From assembly GCA_013076295.1 (NCBI GenBank), contig RQOL01000536.1, forward strand, positions 62,001 to 126,000: DNA of 64,000 nucleotides, read 5' to 3'. Both the position numbers and the translations under genes were made by a program. Positions 1 through 13,000 of this stretch are shown in pieces. The notes under the pieces were generated by a model. It saw only the letters and a program-made list of their open reading frames with translations, did no database searches and was not told the DNA's origin. Source of the stretch: Sanderia malayensis. Lineage: Eukaryota; Cnidaria; Scyphozoa; Semaeostomeae; Pelagiidae. Numbering within the stretch: position 1 is the first letter of the stretch; each line of letters opens with the position of its first letter.

Positions 1-139
1 ACTATACTAGCTTAATGTACGTTTTCGGCTTATCAGAAAGACACAATGCCACATCTGCACTAACTACGTTATTTACATAGAGCTGGTATAGCTATGTTTA
101 TAAAAGGCATGACATTCATAGTGTTATTTTTCTTTGTAG

Positions 140-3100
140 AGTCATGCAAATGATTTGTTTGAAACCTTCCCTCAATTAGTCACAGAGATGGTGCTGCGCA
201 TTCCTTATCAGGTAGAAAAGCAATGATTTCAATCCATATTTGATTTCATTTCTACACTTGTATTTGTGTAGCCGTTTGTTTTATTCAGCATCTCATTGTT
301 GGTCAATTCAAGGCGACTAGAAATTTTAGTGCTCACAATTTTACAGATACGCAAGAGACTTGAAGGAGTAAGTGATTTCGAGATATCTCATTTTGGACAA
401 GAATGGATAGAGATATTGTGTGAGGTATGCTTATCGTAACTGTGTTATCAGTGAATCAACGAGTAGCATTGCACAATAGAGCACATAGAGCACATGTTTT
501 GCCAACCTAGACTTGAATTTTCATTCGAGCCAACTCCTTGAAGTACCATCTTTATCTTAATTGGTGCAAATCCTGTATGCATTTGTATGTAAGCTCACTT
601 GTTTTTCACTTGAAAAATGTTTAATTTTATGGTTATGTTGAGGTACTTCTATGTGAGCTGCATATGTTATGTGTGATACGTCCTCTTAAGTTTGAAAGCC
701 TCTCACTAAGGCATTTTTGCTTTTTTCGGTGGACGCTATATATACTAAGCAATAGTGATAACACCTGCTCTAAGAACCAGGCAACATGAATAGACATGTT
801 CTTTATTTTAATGGAGTTATTATAAGTCTTTGTAGCCACCAGAATTTCATAACAATGCGAATTATTTTTCTTATAGTATATGATTGCTACTGATGCTCCA
901 TTTGTTCGGCGCCATGTGCGAAAGGTAAGTCAAATTACTATTACCGTATATGCCGTCTACTGGGTAGTGAAAACCCACGTACATGCGTTTGGACAGAAAT
1001 ATTGATCTGGGGTTATTATCCACTAATTTTTTTATCCGGGATTTTACTTTGTCATAGAAAACTTATGTTTGCGTTATAAAAAAATTGTATCGCTTTCTTT
1101 ATTTTTGCTTTCAGTTGTTGCTTGCCTTATGTGGTTCCAAAGAGCGATATCGCCGTGTTAAGGATTTGCACACATTGAAATCTTACACTGATATTATACG
1201 GTAAGTTCGATTAGTTACCCATATATTCTATGATAAAGAATGTTTGCGAAAGTTACTTATTGTTAAATTGTTTCAAGTATTGATAAATTGAACAACCAGT
1301 GGAAGCGTGGAGTTTGATATACCGTAAAAGCTCTACTAAGCCCCACCTCTTGCGGAGGGGGGTGGTTATTTAATTTTCAATGTTAGAGGGTAACGAAGTT
1401 TGAAGTTATCGATGTTAAAACGTACTACATACACTGATCAAGGTTAAGACTGAGTTCATAGGCTGACATTTGAATTGAAGCTAATGTCATGCTAATTTCT
1501 TTTCATAATTAGAGGTATCATCAGTATAACACAAGCTGCCGATAGACCTGCAAATTTCCCGTATGAAGAGACAGTTAAGCTGGTAGGTGAATCCTAACTA
1601 CTCGGGAAATCAAGCACTCGGGAAATATGTTGTTTTCTTTGATTTATTCATGTTTTGGGTCGTCGATACTCCCCACAGCAATATACAATCGTAACCTGGG
1701 GTACACACAAAGCATGTAAATATCGCCGGTAGATGCAAAGTTGTTCAAGATTTTATGGGTTTTGTCCAAAACCGATGTATTCTTGTCAGATTTATTAGCA
1801 TGTTGTGAACTAAATGCTTACTTATTCATGCTAACCTATCCCAACTCAACCAAGCTTAAATTACTCTTTAGGCTGACAATGCAAAAGCTTGTGTTGACAT
1901 TGCCATGATTAGAAACAATAATTGGCAAATCTTCTGCAGACAAGAAAAAGGTCAGTATACGATTCAAAACATTTGAATTTCTTCTTTATCCACTAATTTC
2001 AGTTTGTTGCTTGCTGTTGGAACATCTATGTTCTGAAATGACCAATCTCCGTAAAACAGTCTTTGCGAATGTGAAGTTTCCCCAATAGTTGAGCATTCTG
2101 CAATCTCGAGTCTCTTGTCTTATTTTCTGGCAAATACAAAGGGTTGAAGCACAAATGACACTAAATTTATAGCTACACGATAGGGAATTCGATTTGTAAA
2201 TGTGACATTTGTAGTTGTTATATTTCCAACGTCGTTTGGGTATATGATTGTTATCAAGAATGCTTTCTTTCTCAGGTGTTTTGCCGTTTCTCGTACAAGC
2301 GAGCTGTCAGTTGTCTTCTGAACATGTCTCAGGAATATTCTTGCAGTTGATTGGCTTGGCTCTCGGCAACTCGTGTGCTAAGCAAGGATCGTCGACAAAG
2401 GAAAAAAGCAATGATGAAGGTACTTAGTTTTGCAATGCGGTCCCTATTTACTGTCTTATTAGCCAATGCAATATTATCCAGATCGAATGCTGATAAAAGT
2501 GATTAAAATATAAAACTGTGGTTGTCAGTTATTTTTGGGTCTTGTTGATATTAACCAAAGGGGTGGTTAGATATTTTTTAATATCTAGGTCTTATTTAAA
2601 ACGTTTGGGTTTGCCATATTTTTCTTTTTATTCAACTCTTTCCCCAACAATTTAATCACGTCATGTCACATTAGGAGTTGAAAAAGCATAATGCTGTCAA
2701 ACTAATCCATGATGTCAATTTTTAATTAGTTTACTTACAACATTTTGTTTTAGAAGATGTGAAAGCTTTGGTTTGCTTGCTGTTTGAACAATGCTACAGT
2801 TCGTTGCTGTTTAACTTTATCAAGTTCTTTCTTCTCGAATCCAATTCAACAAGTATGCGATGGAAAGCTCACGAACTACTGCATACAATATTTGTGTAAG
2901 TTGAATACATACTTGTATATATTTGTATGTATGTGAGAGTTTTGTTAGCATGTCGTGCAATATTCAAAGCTTGCATAATACTTTCACAGTAAAATAAATT
3001 GTACAAAATGTAAAAATTGCGATTTTTTGAGCTAAGCCCTTTCTCGCTTAAATTAGCTCAACAATTGGCAGATATTGTTCTATTATGATGGGTTCATTAA

Positions 3101-4085
3101 CTGGAAATTTACACTGTCTACTGTACATACTGAACATAAGCTATCTTCTGCCAACATTTTCATTTATCTATGTATTTTATCTTAGATGTATTATCTGAGC
3201 GCCTTCTTTCGTATATTTCAATTGTCCTGAAATATCCTTTCGTGTTTTATTAGCTTTGCTATGAAAGATCCTCATGAAATAGGGAAAGTAGTTAGTTAGT
3301 TAGGCCAGACGTCAGTCCGAGCCAAATAATTGAGAAGTTGCCAATTAGCTGCAACATTGCTGACACAGCGACAAGTCTTCATTCCAACAGAAGCTTGATA
3401 AGTGTTTGGTTAATATGAAAATATTGTTATTACTTTGTAGAAACATTTCAGAAGATCAACAGCTTCGTTTGATTGAGCTTATGTGGCAACTTTGGAATTT
3501 CGTGCCATCATCTGGACACAAAGCAGCACAGTTTGTCGATTTACTTGGTTACATAACGGTCAAAACACCAAAGGCAAAGAAAATGGTAAGCCTTCATTCT
3601 GGCACAATTGTTTGCTTCGTAGGAGTTTTCATGGGCCACTTTTGTTAAGACTCCTGTCCAGGTTTTGCTTTCTATCGTTAATATTTTAATAGTTTTAGTT
3701 TTTACCATATCGTGTTGTTTTTATTATTATGTATACTGTTACACTTTGTTTCAATCCTCAGATACCTAAGTACACTAACACAGTCCTCTCTTTGCTGTCA
3801 TATGCGAATGAAATCTTGAAAAATCACCCAAATGCAAGTGTATACAGGTAAACACAGTTGCATTTATAACCACGCAATGTAAATGCTTCAACTGAATTCT
3901 GCCCATCAGGTTTTCGTTGAGCATTAAGATCCATGTAAACAGTTGTGTTAGTATAAATGTAGTGGAACCGAACAATAATTTTTGTTCATTAATATAGGCG
4001 CCTTCAAGGCCTTGTCGAAGTTACTGGCTTTTATTTGGAAAATGATCCATGCATGGTGTGCAACAATCCAGAAATATCTTTCACG
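140..4085 (+). CDS. UBR4: UBR4 exons 1-11: helical-repeat scaffold
   Basis: Exons: 140-211, 347-424, 877-924, 1115-1200, 1513-1582, 1872-1950, 2276-2419, 2754-2895, 3441-3585, 3762-3847, 3998-4085. The protein begins [20 protein letters not shown] and runs through [15 protein letters not shown] and [14 protein letters not shown] to [13 protein letters not shown]. It is mostly helical and leucine-rich, as expected for the armadillo/HEAT-like scaffold of UBR4. The [16 protein letters not shown] stretch followed by CxxC is a well conserved landmark of the family. The first 139 bases of the window are intron. Confidence 0.93.
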
Positions 4086-7000
4086 GTAATTGTTTACTTT
4101 TAACCTTACAACTCCCCCTTTTTTAAAACACTATTTCATAACCGTTAATTTTCCATGACGATCCTCCATTTTTGGAAGTTCGATAGTTTTCATATGGTTC
4201 ACTCCACTGCTACAACATTCATATCCAAACAAGAGGAATAGTTTGTTTACAACAATGTGGTAAAATTTGTGCTAATTAGTACTGGCAACTTGTTGCTGCG
4301 CGTAATTATAATGCACCAGATTTTCATAGAATTTGCGATGAGCCTTGAAGACCTGTACCGCCTAGGAGCAATGTTGCATGTCAGTAGGGGGAACAATTTG
4401 TAAAGCTCTTTTTACTTATGATGCGAACGTTAATTTAACGTGATGTTTTAGGGAAAGGAGTTTTGTCCAACGAACCACATTTTGAAGACAGTCAAAGTGT
4501 TATGTCTGTTAAAGCATGATTTATACAATCTTACTGAATTTTATTGTTTTATTTACAGCATGCTAAATTGAACTCCATCAAATCAGACATACGATACACG
4601 ACAACGGCGCAGCTTGTCAAACTCAACGTCAGCTATACGATTTCCCGCCTTTTACTTCGCATTTCTGATATCAAGAGAGCCAAAATGGTATGTTTTAGTT
4701 TGATACTCAAATTTATACGATGGTATTACCACGGCTATCCTTATTACCACTATTATTTTCTATATTATACAATATATACTTTCATTTTGCATTTTTCGCA
4801 GGTTAAGACCATCAACATCTATTACAACAACAAGGCGGTTCCTTCTGTAGTTGAACTGAAAAACAAGTAAGAACTCCAAGCATCCAAGAAAAAGTTATTT
4901 ATTTAATTCTCTCTGCTTGTAATTTGTTATTTATGTATGTTTTGATTCAGGCGAAATATTTGGCAGCACGCAAAGAGGATTAATTTATCTGCAGAACAAA
5001 CAGATGTGAAGGTATTCTTTTCATTACAAGTGTAATTTGCAGTTTTATTAAGTAACAGAAACTGTTTGCTTTTGATGTTGTGACTTTTATCCTCCCAGGT
5101 TGATTTTACTCTTCCCATTGTGGCCTATAATCTTATGATTGAGTATGCAGAGTTCTATGATAACATTCAGGTAAGCATTAACTTCGACTACTTCGTTTTA
5201 TATTTGTAACTCGTATTATTTTGTTATTTTATTGTTTGATTTTGTCTGCATGATTATTTGTGAAATTCACATATTTGTTTTCTTAATTTCCCCAGCACTA
5301 TAGCTTTATTTCACTCTTCTAGTTCTAAATCCAGCTGGTTAATTTCGATTTTGCTGCCCTTTTAGTTGTCAGCAGAATCATTGCAGTGTCCAAGATGCAG
5401 CGCAAGTGTGCCTGCGAATCCTGGGGTATGCGGAAACTGTGGTGAAAACGTTTACCAATGTCACAAGTGCAGGTAAGTGAGATTTCCAGGCAAGGCTCAA
5501 TACAACAAAACTTTATTTGACAAAACATGGAACTTGATTATGCACGAAAACCCTTATGAGCGAAAGTAAGTTTTATCAAGAAACAGATGAGGAGAAAAGA
5601 TGTTTAGTTCGCCATACTGGGAGTCTTTTTTATTAGGAGTTTGATATCTTGACTTTTTACTATGACTAAGTTAGTTCATTAAACTGATTATTTTAGAGCA
5701 ATCAATTACGATGAAAGAGATCCATTCTTATGCACATCGTGTGGGTTCTGTAAATATGCCAAGTTTGAGTTTACTCTCGTTACAAGACCGTGTTGCGCCG
5801 TGGAGCCAGTTACAGGCGAGACCGATAGACAGAAGGTGCATACAACAGTCTTTCAATTCATATTCCATTCTTTTATTGCCATCTATCTTGTATCTGCTAT
5901 TTGTCTTTCTTCTATTGTTTTTCTATTGATTTGTATTCTGGTAAGAAGGGTGGCTATCAACTACAGCAATTGACTGTGTAGAATTGTGTTATATGTTCAC
6001 AGGCCCTGAGTGCTGTAAACAGCTCACTAGATTCAGCTGATAAGATTTATGTTCAACTTTCTGCTCACAAACAATCTTTGGAAGTATTGTTGCGAAATGC
6101 CTGCGAAGAAAGTGCAGCCACAAGCAAGGTATATCTCATAAACATTAACGACTGCACACATTCACATCGTTTATATTTGTCCCATTACTGTTGTATGATG
6201 CTTCAGGATACTGTTGTATTCAGATTCCCAAAGCTGTGATTATGAGCGTTTGTAGGTTATTTAAATAAGCTCCGATAACTGCTTTACCGCTCCATGCTGT
6301 TGTATTTTCCTACGACAGTAAAGGCCGAGAACAGGCTCTGTAGATGGGTATTATGTATTGAAACAAGCTCACACTCTCCAGCCGATTTAAGGTTGTACAT
6401 TACTTTGTTTTGATGCAACGGTATATGCAACATTCTTCAAGACTCGTCAAGCAAGTGTTAATTAAGGAAACAAGCTCTTTCTTGGTATTGTCTCTGTTGA
6501 TAAAAAACTGATTTGTTTTTTACAGGCAGGTGCCGTTTCTGTGTCTGGATCTTCTGTTTCTGCGATTGCAGCCCAACAAGTCAACAAGAATATTCAGAGT
6601 ATTGCACAGAAATATTGTCTTGATTGTAAGATATCCTTCGAAGAACTCAGTAAGATCATACAGGTATGCTTGCCAATCTAATTGTATGTTATAATATGCT
6701 CCCAGTATTTCTTTCTCCCTTGAAGATTCGTTTTTTATTAGCAGCAGCTATAAGCGTCAAGTCTTTGCGATGTCCCAAAGAGACTATCAAGTATTGTTTA
6801 TTGCATTGCAGAAAGTAACAGCAATACGAAAGGAGCTTACAGCATATGACATACTACAACAAGAGGCGCTGTCGACGATTGTTTCAGCCAGTCCCGGAGC
6901 ATCGCCCATCTCACAAAAAGACTTTTCACCAGGCTTCGCATCGCCAACCTCTTCACAACAGTTGAGAAAATGGAATGGTTCCAAGGATGGCAGAGAGAAG

Positions 7001-10000
7001 ATGACAATTGGTAAATGTTACGGATGCGTATTGTCCACTGCCGAGCATTGCCTTACAGTATTGAGAGCCATTGCTACTATTAAAGACTCACACGAACTGA
7101 TGCTTAAAAAGGTGTGTTTCTTAATGTACATTGTTTACTGTATTTCATCCACAATAGAACGGCTTGTCATCTACTATCTATATTATGCATCTTTCGTTTC
7201 TTTGTTGTAATGACACTGTCGTTGTGTTGCAGCATCTTCTCAATGAACTTCTTGAGCATAATCTGCAACAGAGAAAAGTTCAAGTGACGTCATTGGCTAG
7301 AAATCTCATCATCATGATAACAAAGGGGAGCGCATGCGCCACTGACGAGCTCAACAGAATGATCATGAAGCAAGTCAGTTTGTGTCTGGAATCAAATGCT
7401 GCCAATGTTGTAACCGTAAGTCTTATATGCGAGCGGTATGATATCACAACCTGATTAGATGGACCTTTAACGAGCGTGCCTTATTCTACCGGAATCTTTT
7501 GAGGGAGCAAAGGCTGGGCATTATGTTCGATTGTGAGACCATATGCCCTGCTTATTATATAATCTTGTTCATGGACTACGATTTAGAATGTTGTCATGTG
7601 AGGTTTTATGCTGCCAGATGCAAAGGCGTGAGCTATCATTATAGTTTTATGAAAGGAGAGTTTGGTGATTTTACTTCAGTAATCTGATTTTGCTATGAGT
7701 TGTAGCTATAACTTAACGGGTTATTGATGCACGAGGTTTATTACAAGTGTGCTCTTTTCTCGTTTATGATTTGAATGAACAACCTAAATGTAGGATGTTC
7801 AATTAGTGTCGGAATGGCCTCGGGCCACTGAGGTGCTCCACAATTATGAACATTGCATTTGAAGAACTCTTTAATCTGATTCTGAGTCGACGTATGCTCA
7901 TAGGTATCTTCGATTCTATTTTTATATTTGTTGTTTATTCTTCAGGACATATCGCTGCAGAATCAGATGTCTGTACTTGGCCTTTCTTTAAATACATTTG
8001 ACCAGTGCTGGGGCCAAAGACTGAGATGTGGTTAGTTGTAATTTTACAATATCACCCATTCAGTATGATAACATTGTTGTGGATCATATTGCTAAACGCC
8101 AAGCAAAACGGGGTTTTAATGTTTTACTTGATTTATTTTTCAAGTCTTGAATTTGTTCTTGGATTCTGTGAAGTTGAATAACGCCGATGTAGCGGAAAAT
8201 GTGACGTTGCCTTGCCTAAAGATCCTTGCTGAGTGCATGCAGAAGGTATCAAAGTCTGAAGATGATAAGGTACCAACCATTTTGCTTCTTTTACAATTGG
8301 CTTTTTAGCTTCCATAAACTATAGTGTCAGTCAGTAGACCTGGGAGGATATTTTTCTTAGACTAGCAGCAAACCCGTGTGGTTTTAATTGAGAAGCAAAC
8401 TAGATAAGCAAACTCCGTTTTAGGCTGTTAAGCGATCTGACGTAGCAGCACAAGGTATCAATGCATTGAAGTGGCTGAAAAGCTCCAAGTATTCGCTGCA
8501 ATATTGGCGTGCTAGAAACAAGGAGCCGACAAGATCAGAGTATCTCGCCGAGAAGTATGCAAGCATTTGGATGAGCAAGGTGCAGGCTAAGAGTCTTGAA
8601 CCAAGACATGATGGTATGAACGGCGAGAAGTGGCTTCGCTTGCTTTTGTTTTCACCATCTTCCAGAGCCATACGTGAAACTGTCTGTGGTATCCTGGAAA
8701 ATCTGAGCAAGGTAGAGGGAAAGATTGTTACGAATTCAATACGTTTCTTAATAGTAGATACAAATTCATTTATTGAATATGCAAGTGTTTTTAACATATT
8801 TGCGACGCATGGTTTAGAATGACGTTTACTAACACATGTCCTGCTTTTCACAGGTTGACCACAAGAAAGAGAAACTACTTCAACTTTTCACAAGGTAAAC
8901 TATAGATGATCGCAAATTTATTTATTTGTATGCTTCGAGAAACATTGAGATACTGTATTGCAATGGCAATTAATGTTAACAAATTATGTAAAAAGTCTTT
9001 GATATTATTTATTTACAGTACATAGTTCATGTGGTATGTGTAGAACATGTAAACAAAACATTAGATCAACAAATTAGATCAACAAGAGCTATCCTTTAGT
9101 TAACTCAGCCGACACTATCTGATACGTTTGCATCATTTTGATCTACGTACACGCATTTGTTGGGTATTATTGAGTTCGCTTTCAATACACTCTTTTTTTA
9201 GGTACCTTGAAGATTTGCACGATGCTGGGGAGAATGCCAGTGACTTCTTGAAGTTCTTCAAGTTACTCATCACTCCACCTAATTGGAAAAAGCATCTTGT
9301 GACTTGTGGCATACTTGATAAGCTAACAGAATTGATTGTGAAGGTATGTTATATATATATGTAAAGTCACCAGTTACACCTTAAAGATCTCCACACTCTT
9401 TTGTTTTCATTCTTTTTTTCTTCATATTATTTACTATTTCAATGACTTCTAAATGCTTTCCATTCTTGAGATTGAGGTTTTAATATGCTACGAGATATCT
9501 GCTGAGATTTATAACCAAATGGTCGATTTCGTCAGTTTTGATATTCAATAAGGATACAACGAAGTAAAATTCACTCAATTTATAAACTTGAAAAATCAAT
9601 TTGCCTTTTTTGTAGTCGATTTATTTAGGTTCAACTGTGTTAATGTTAGATTTATTTATTTTCAAACTCCAGGAGGTAGATTATTTGAGTTCTATGGAAA
9701 ATAAAACAACTGGATTTGATCTGTCCCAAGGCTACGCGCTACATGCTCTGGCTGGTATGTGGTTTCCTTATAACTTCATTTCTTTTATCCTATTTTTCAA
9801 AAGATTCTCTTTTACTTTAGCATAAATATCTTCTGTTTTGAAAAACTGCACGTCAAATGTCTAGCGTTAATATTGGTTGTTATTTCTAGAAATATTGAAG
9901 ATATTCTTTGAAGATGATGTTGTTAAGACTACTTTTAAGTCTCGATTTGTTGGCTGCGTTTTGCAATGTTACTTGTCGCTGAGACGGTAAATTCATTAAG

Positions 10001-13000
10001 ATTTCAACTTGTAGCTAGATGCAACCATGCTTTTAGTTATATAATACTTTTAGTTTCGACCAACTGTCTGTCTTTAGCAATTATTTATTGCTTCTTCTAG
10101 GTGAGACCTTCCAAGTAAAGTTGATTATTTTAAGATATTCAGAGCTAACTGTACACACCTCAACTCTTTTAAATCATTGAATGTTAATGGAAGGGATATT
10201 CAACATGCTAACTATTTTCTGCATAAGATTTCAATGTATCTATAATTGCAGGCTAGTTGTTCAGCGCACAAAGTTGATTGATGCAGCGCAAGACATTTTG
10301 TTATCATTGCTTGAGCAGCTCACAACAGGTAAGGCCTGGTTCACTTTTTATCATCTTGTTTTTATGTCTTAATTGATTTTCAAAAACGTATTTTAGCACC
10401 TATATGTTGGATCTTTTAGCTGTTTAATGTATGTGATGAATGTATTTAGAATGTATTTCGAAGTTATTTGCTATTATTTGCATGTGATAAGTAGACTTTT
10501 TTATCGTATTTAATAGCAGACAATTCGCAACATTTTAAATTATTGCAAAATGTATAATTCAATATTTATCAATCTTTCACGCAGGAACTGAAGCCGAAGA
10601 AAGATCTTTTATGGCAATTTGCCTGGAAGCCCTGAACGCGTGAGTATTTTTTAGCTTTATTTATTGCATAATATTTGCAATGAAGCATAACTGTCGTGTT
10701 GTCATCATGCTTAAATGTTGTCCTGTGATGCATGTGTTTTTTCAGTTATCCTGTTATGGACATAAGAACACCAGTATTCATCTATGAGAGGCTGTGCAAT
10801 ATAATTTACAAGGTAATTCGCAGCATCACGTTTTTTTTTATTGAAATACGTTTGTATTAGTTGTAAATCGAGATTCCTGCAAACCACCCATCTTTGTTTG
10901 TAATGTAATAAAATGTTGCCAACAGAATTGTGTCAAGTTACTTTGAACTGCTTTTCGTGCTCCATTCATTACCCTAAATCATACTATTTAACGTTTTAAG
11001 TTTAATGTTGAAAGAGAATTAGTCTAAAAATATCATGTATCGAAAATCATAGTCTATATCAGAATATCGTTGTTTTAGGCTTAATGTCATTTATAAGCTG
11101 TTTGTCTTCGGTTCATTGTGCGATGTTGTTAATCTAAGGCTTGTATGTATGATATTCTTTCTTTGCTTATTTAGGAAGAGAAGGAAGTCAATGAGTTTTT
11201 CATAATAATCGAGAAAGATCCACAACAAGAAGACTTTTTACAAGGACGAATGCCTGGAAATCCATATTCATCCAAAGAAGCGGGGCTTGGCCCCTTGATG
11301 CGAGATGTTAAAAATAAAATTTGCACAGGTAAGAAGCGTTGCATATTATTATAATCTTGAAGCTTTGTTTTTTCTATTGAAGACGTGTTATCGTACATGT
11401 TAGGCAGAATATCTGTTCTAATTTATTAGATCATTATTACATGCTGTCCTCATTTAGAAATTTAAGATCTTCATCTCTGTTCTTTAATTTGACCTCTACG
11501 TTGACCCTCAAACATGACCTTAAGTGACCTTTTTCAAATTATCGGAGATTTCTTGTAGAATGTGAATTAGTTGCTCTGCTAGAAGATGATACAGGAATGG
11601 AGGTAAATACGTGTTAAAGACATCTCAAGTTTATGATATGTTTTACTCATAGTTAAATTCGCTTTTGTAAATTAAAGTCCTGAATTAAGATCTACATTTC
11701 CTTTCAGCTTCTTGTTAATAACAAGATTATCAGCCTTGATCTGCCAGTTGCCGATGTTTACAAGAAGATTTGGTGTGCTAAAGGAGAGGTGAGCTCAATC
11801 TAACACAACGTTGCCTTGAAAAACCACCATAAAGTGGCTGGCACCTGTTGTTCAATTTTGAATCTGAAGCATACAAACAAGCAATCGAATGGCATGCAAA
11901 CAGGCTCAACTTCCATTAATATTCCAAAAATACGAGTCATTTCAGGAACTTTTGATTTGGCTGAAAATTGCAGACAGTTCATAGATTAAAGACATTACAC
12001 TAATTTAACTAAGATGAACTATTTTGGATAAAGCTATTTTCTTTTTTAGCGACAAGAAGCAATGAAAATTGTATACAGAATGCGAGGTACACTTTTTTGA
12101 CTACATATTTTTTTAATCGCTTTTTAGGGGATTATTTTCATTAATAATATCAGTTGATAATGATTCTTTTTCATTCGTGATTATTGTTTAAGGTCTTCTT
12201 GGTGATGCCACTGAAGATATGGTTGACGATTTGGAGACAGATAAAGGTATAACAATAATTCTTTAGATGTTGGATAATTGTCTTATGTCTCAGGTAAGCT
12301 CAAGGCTAATGTTGCTGGCTCTTTTACTTTTTTAGACAAGGATGTTGACGAGGAACACGAATACAGACAAGCTGCTGTCATTTCTGAAGTTGGAGGACTT
12401 GATATCATTTTGAAAAGGTAGGCTGTCAATAAAATAGCTACGTATAAATTAATGCCATACCAATTGATTCCAACGATGAATTTAGACGAATATCTTGTTC
12501 CAGTAAGAGTTTATGATTTGATGCATCTATATATCGAAATAGATGCATCTATGCATCTATTTCTGTTTGTGATCTATATGTGTACTTCTATCATTCATGA
12601 TCTGATTGCTCGATTGTACATTGTTTGATTGTCTGCAAAGTTATCATAACCCTTGTATTTTATTTTATTTTAGGCTTTCGTATATCCGAGATCTGTCCAG
12701 AGCACAAGATTTGATATTTGTGATGCTGAAATTGCTGGAATACTGTGTAAAAGTTAAGGTTAGTATTGAGGTTTCGTGGAAGTATAAGCAGGAAACATCA
12801 TGCAATAGCGTATTGCATGAGTGAGGTTAAAAGCCCCTTTAATGCAGCAACATCTTTATTTTTAGGTGAACCGTCAATACTTAGGAAAGCCGTCTGTGAA
12901 TGCTCTCAAAATTATGCTTGGCACTTTAAATCTGGTAACTAAATTTATTTAAGTATTTACTTGTCTGCGTTTTTTCCGAGCGAGACAAAAATTCATCCAA

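Noticed and set aside
1313..1400. A repeat related to the AATAAGCGCC family in UBR4 intron 4 (TACCGTAAAAGC..TAAGCCCC)
   Set aside because: Only one end is visible and no inverted partner was found.
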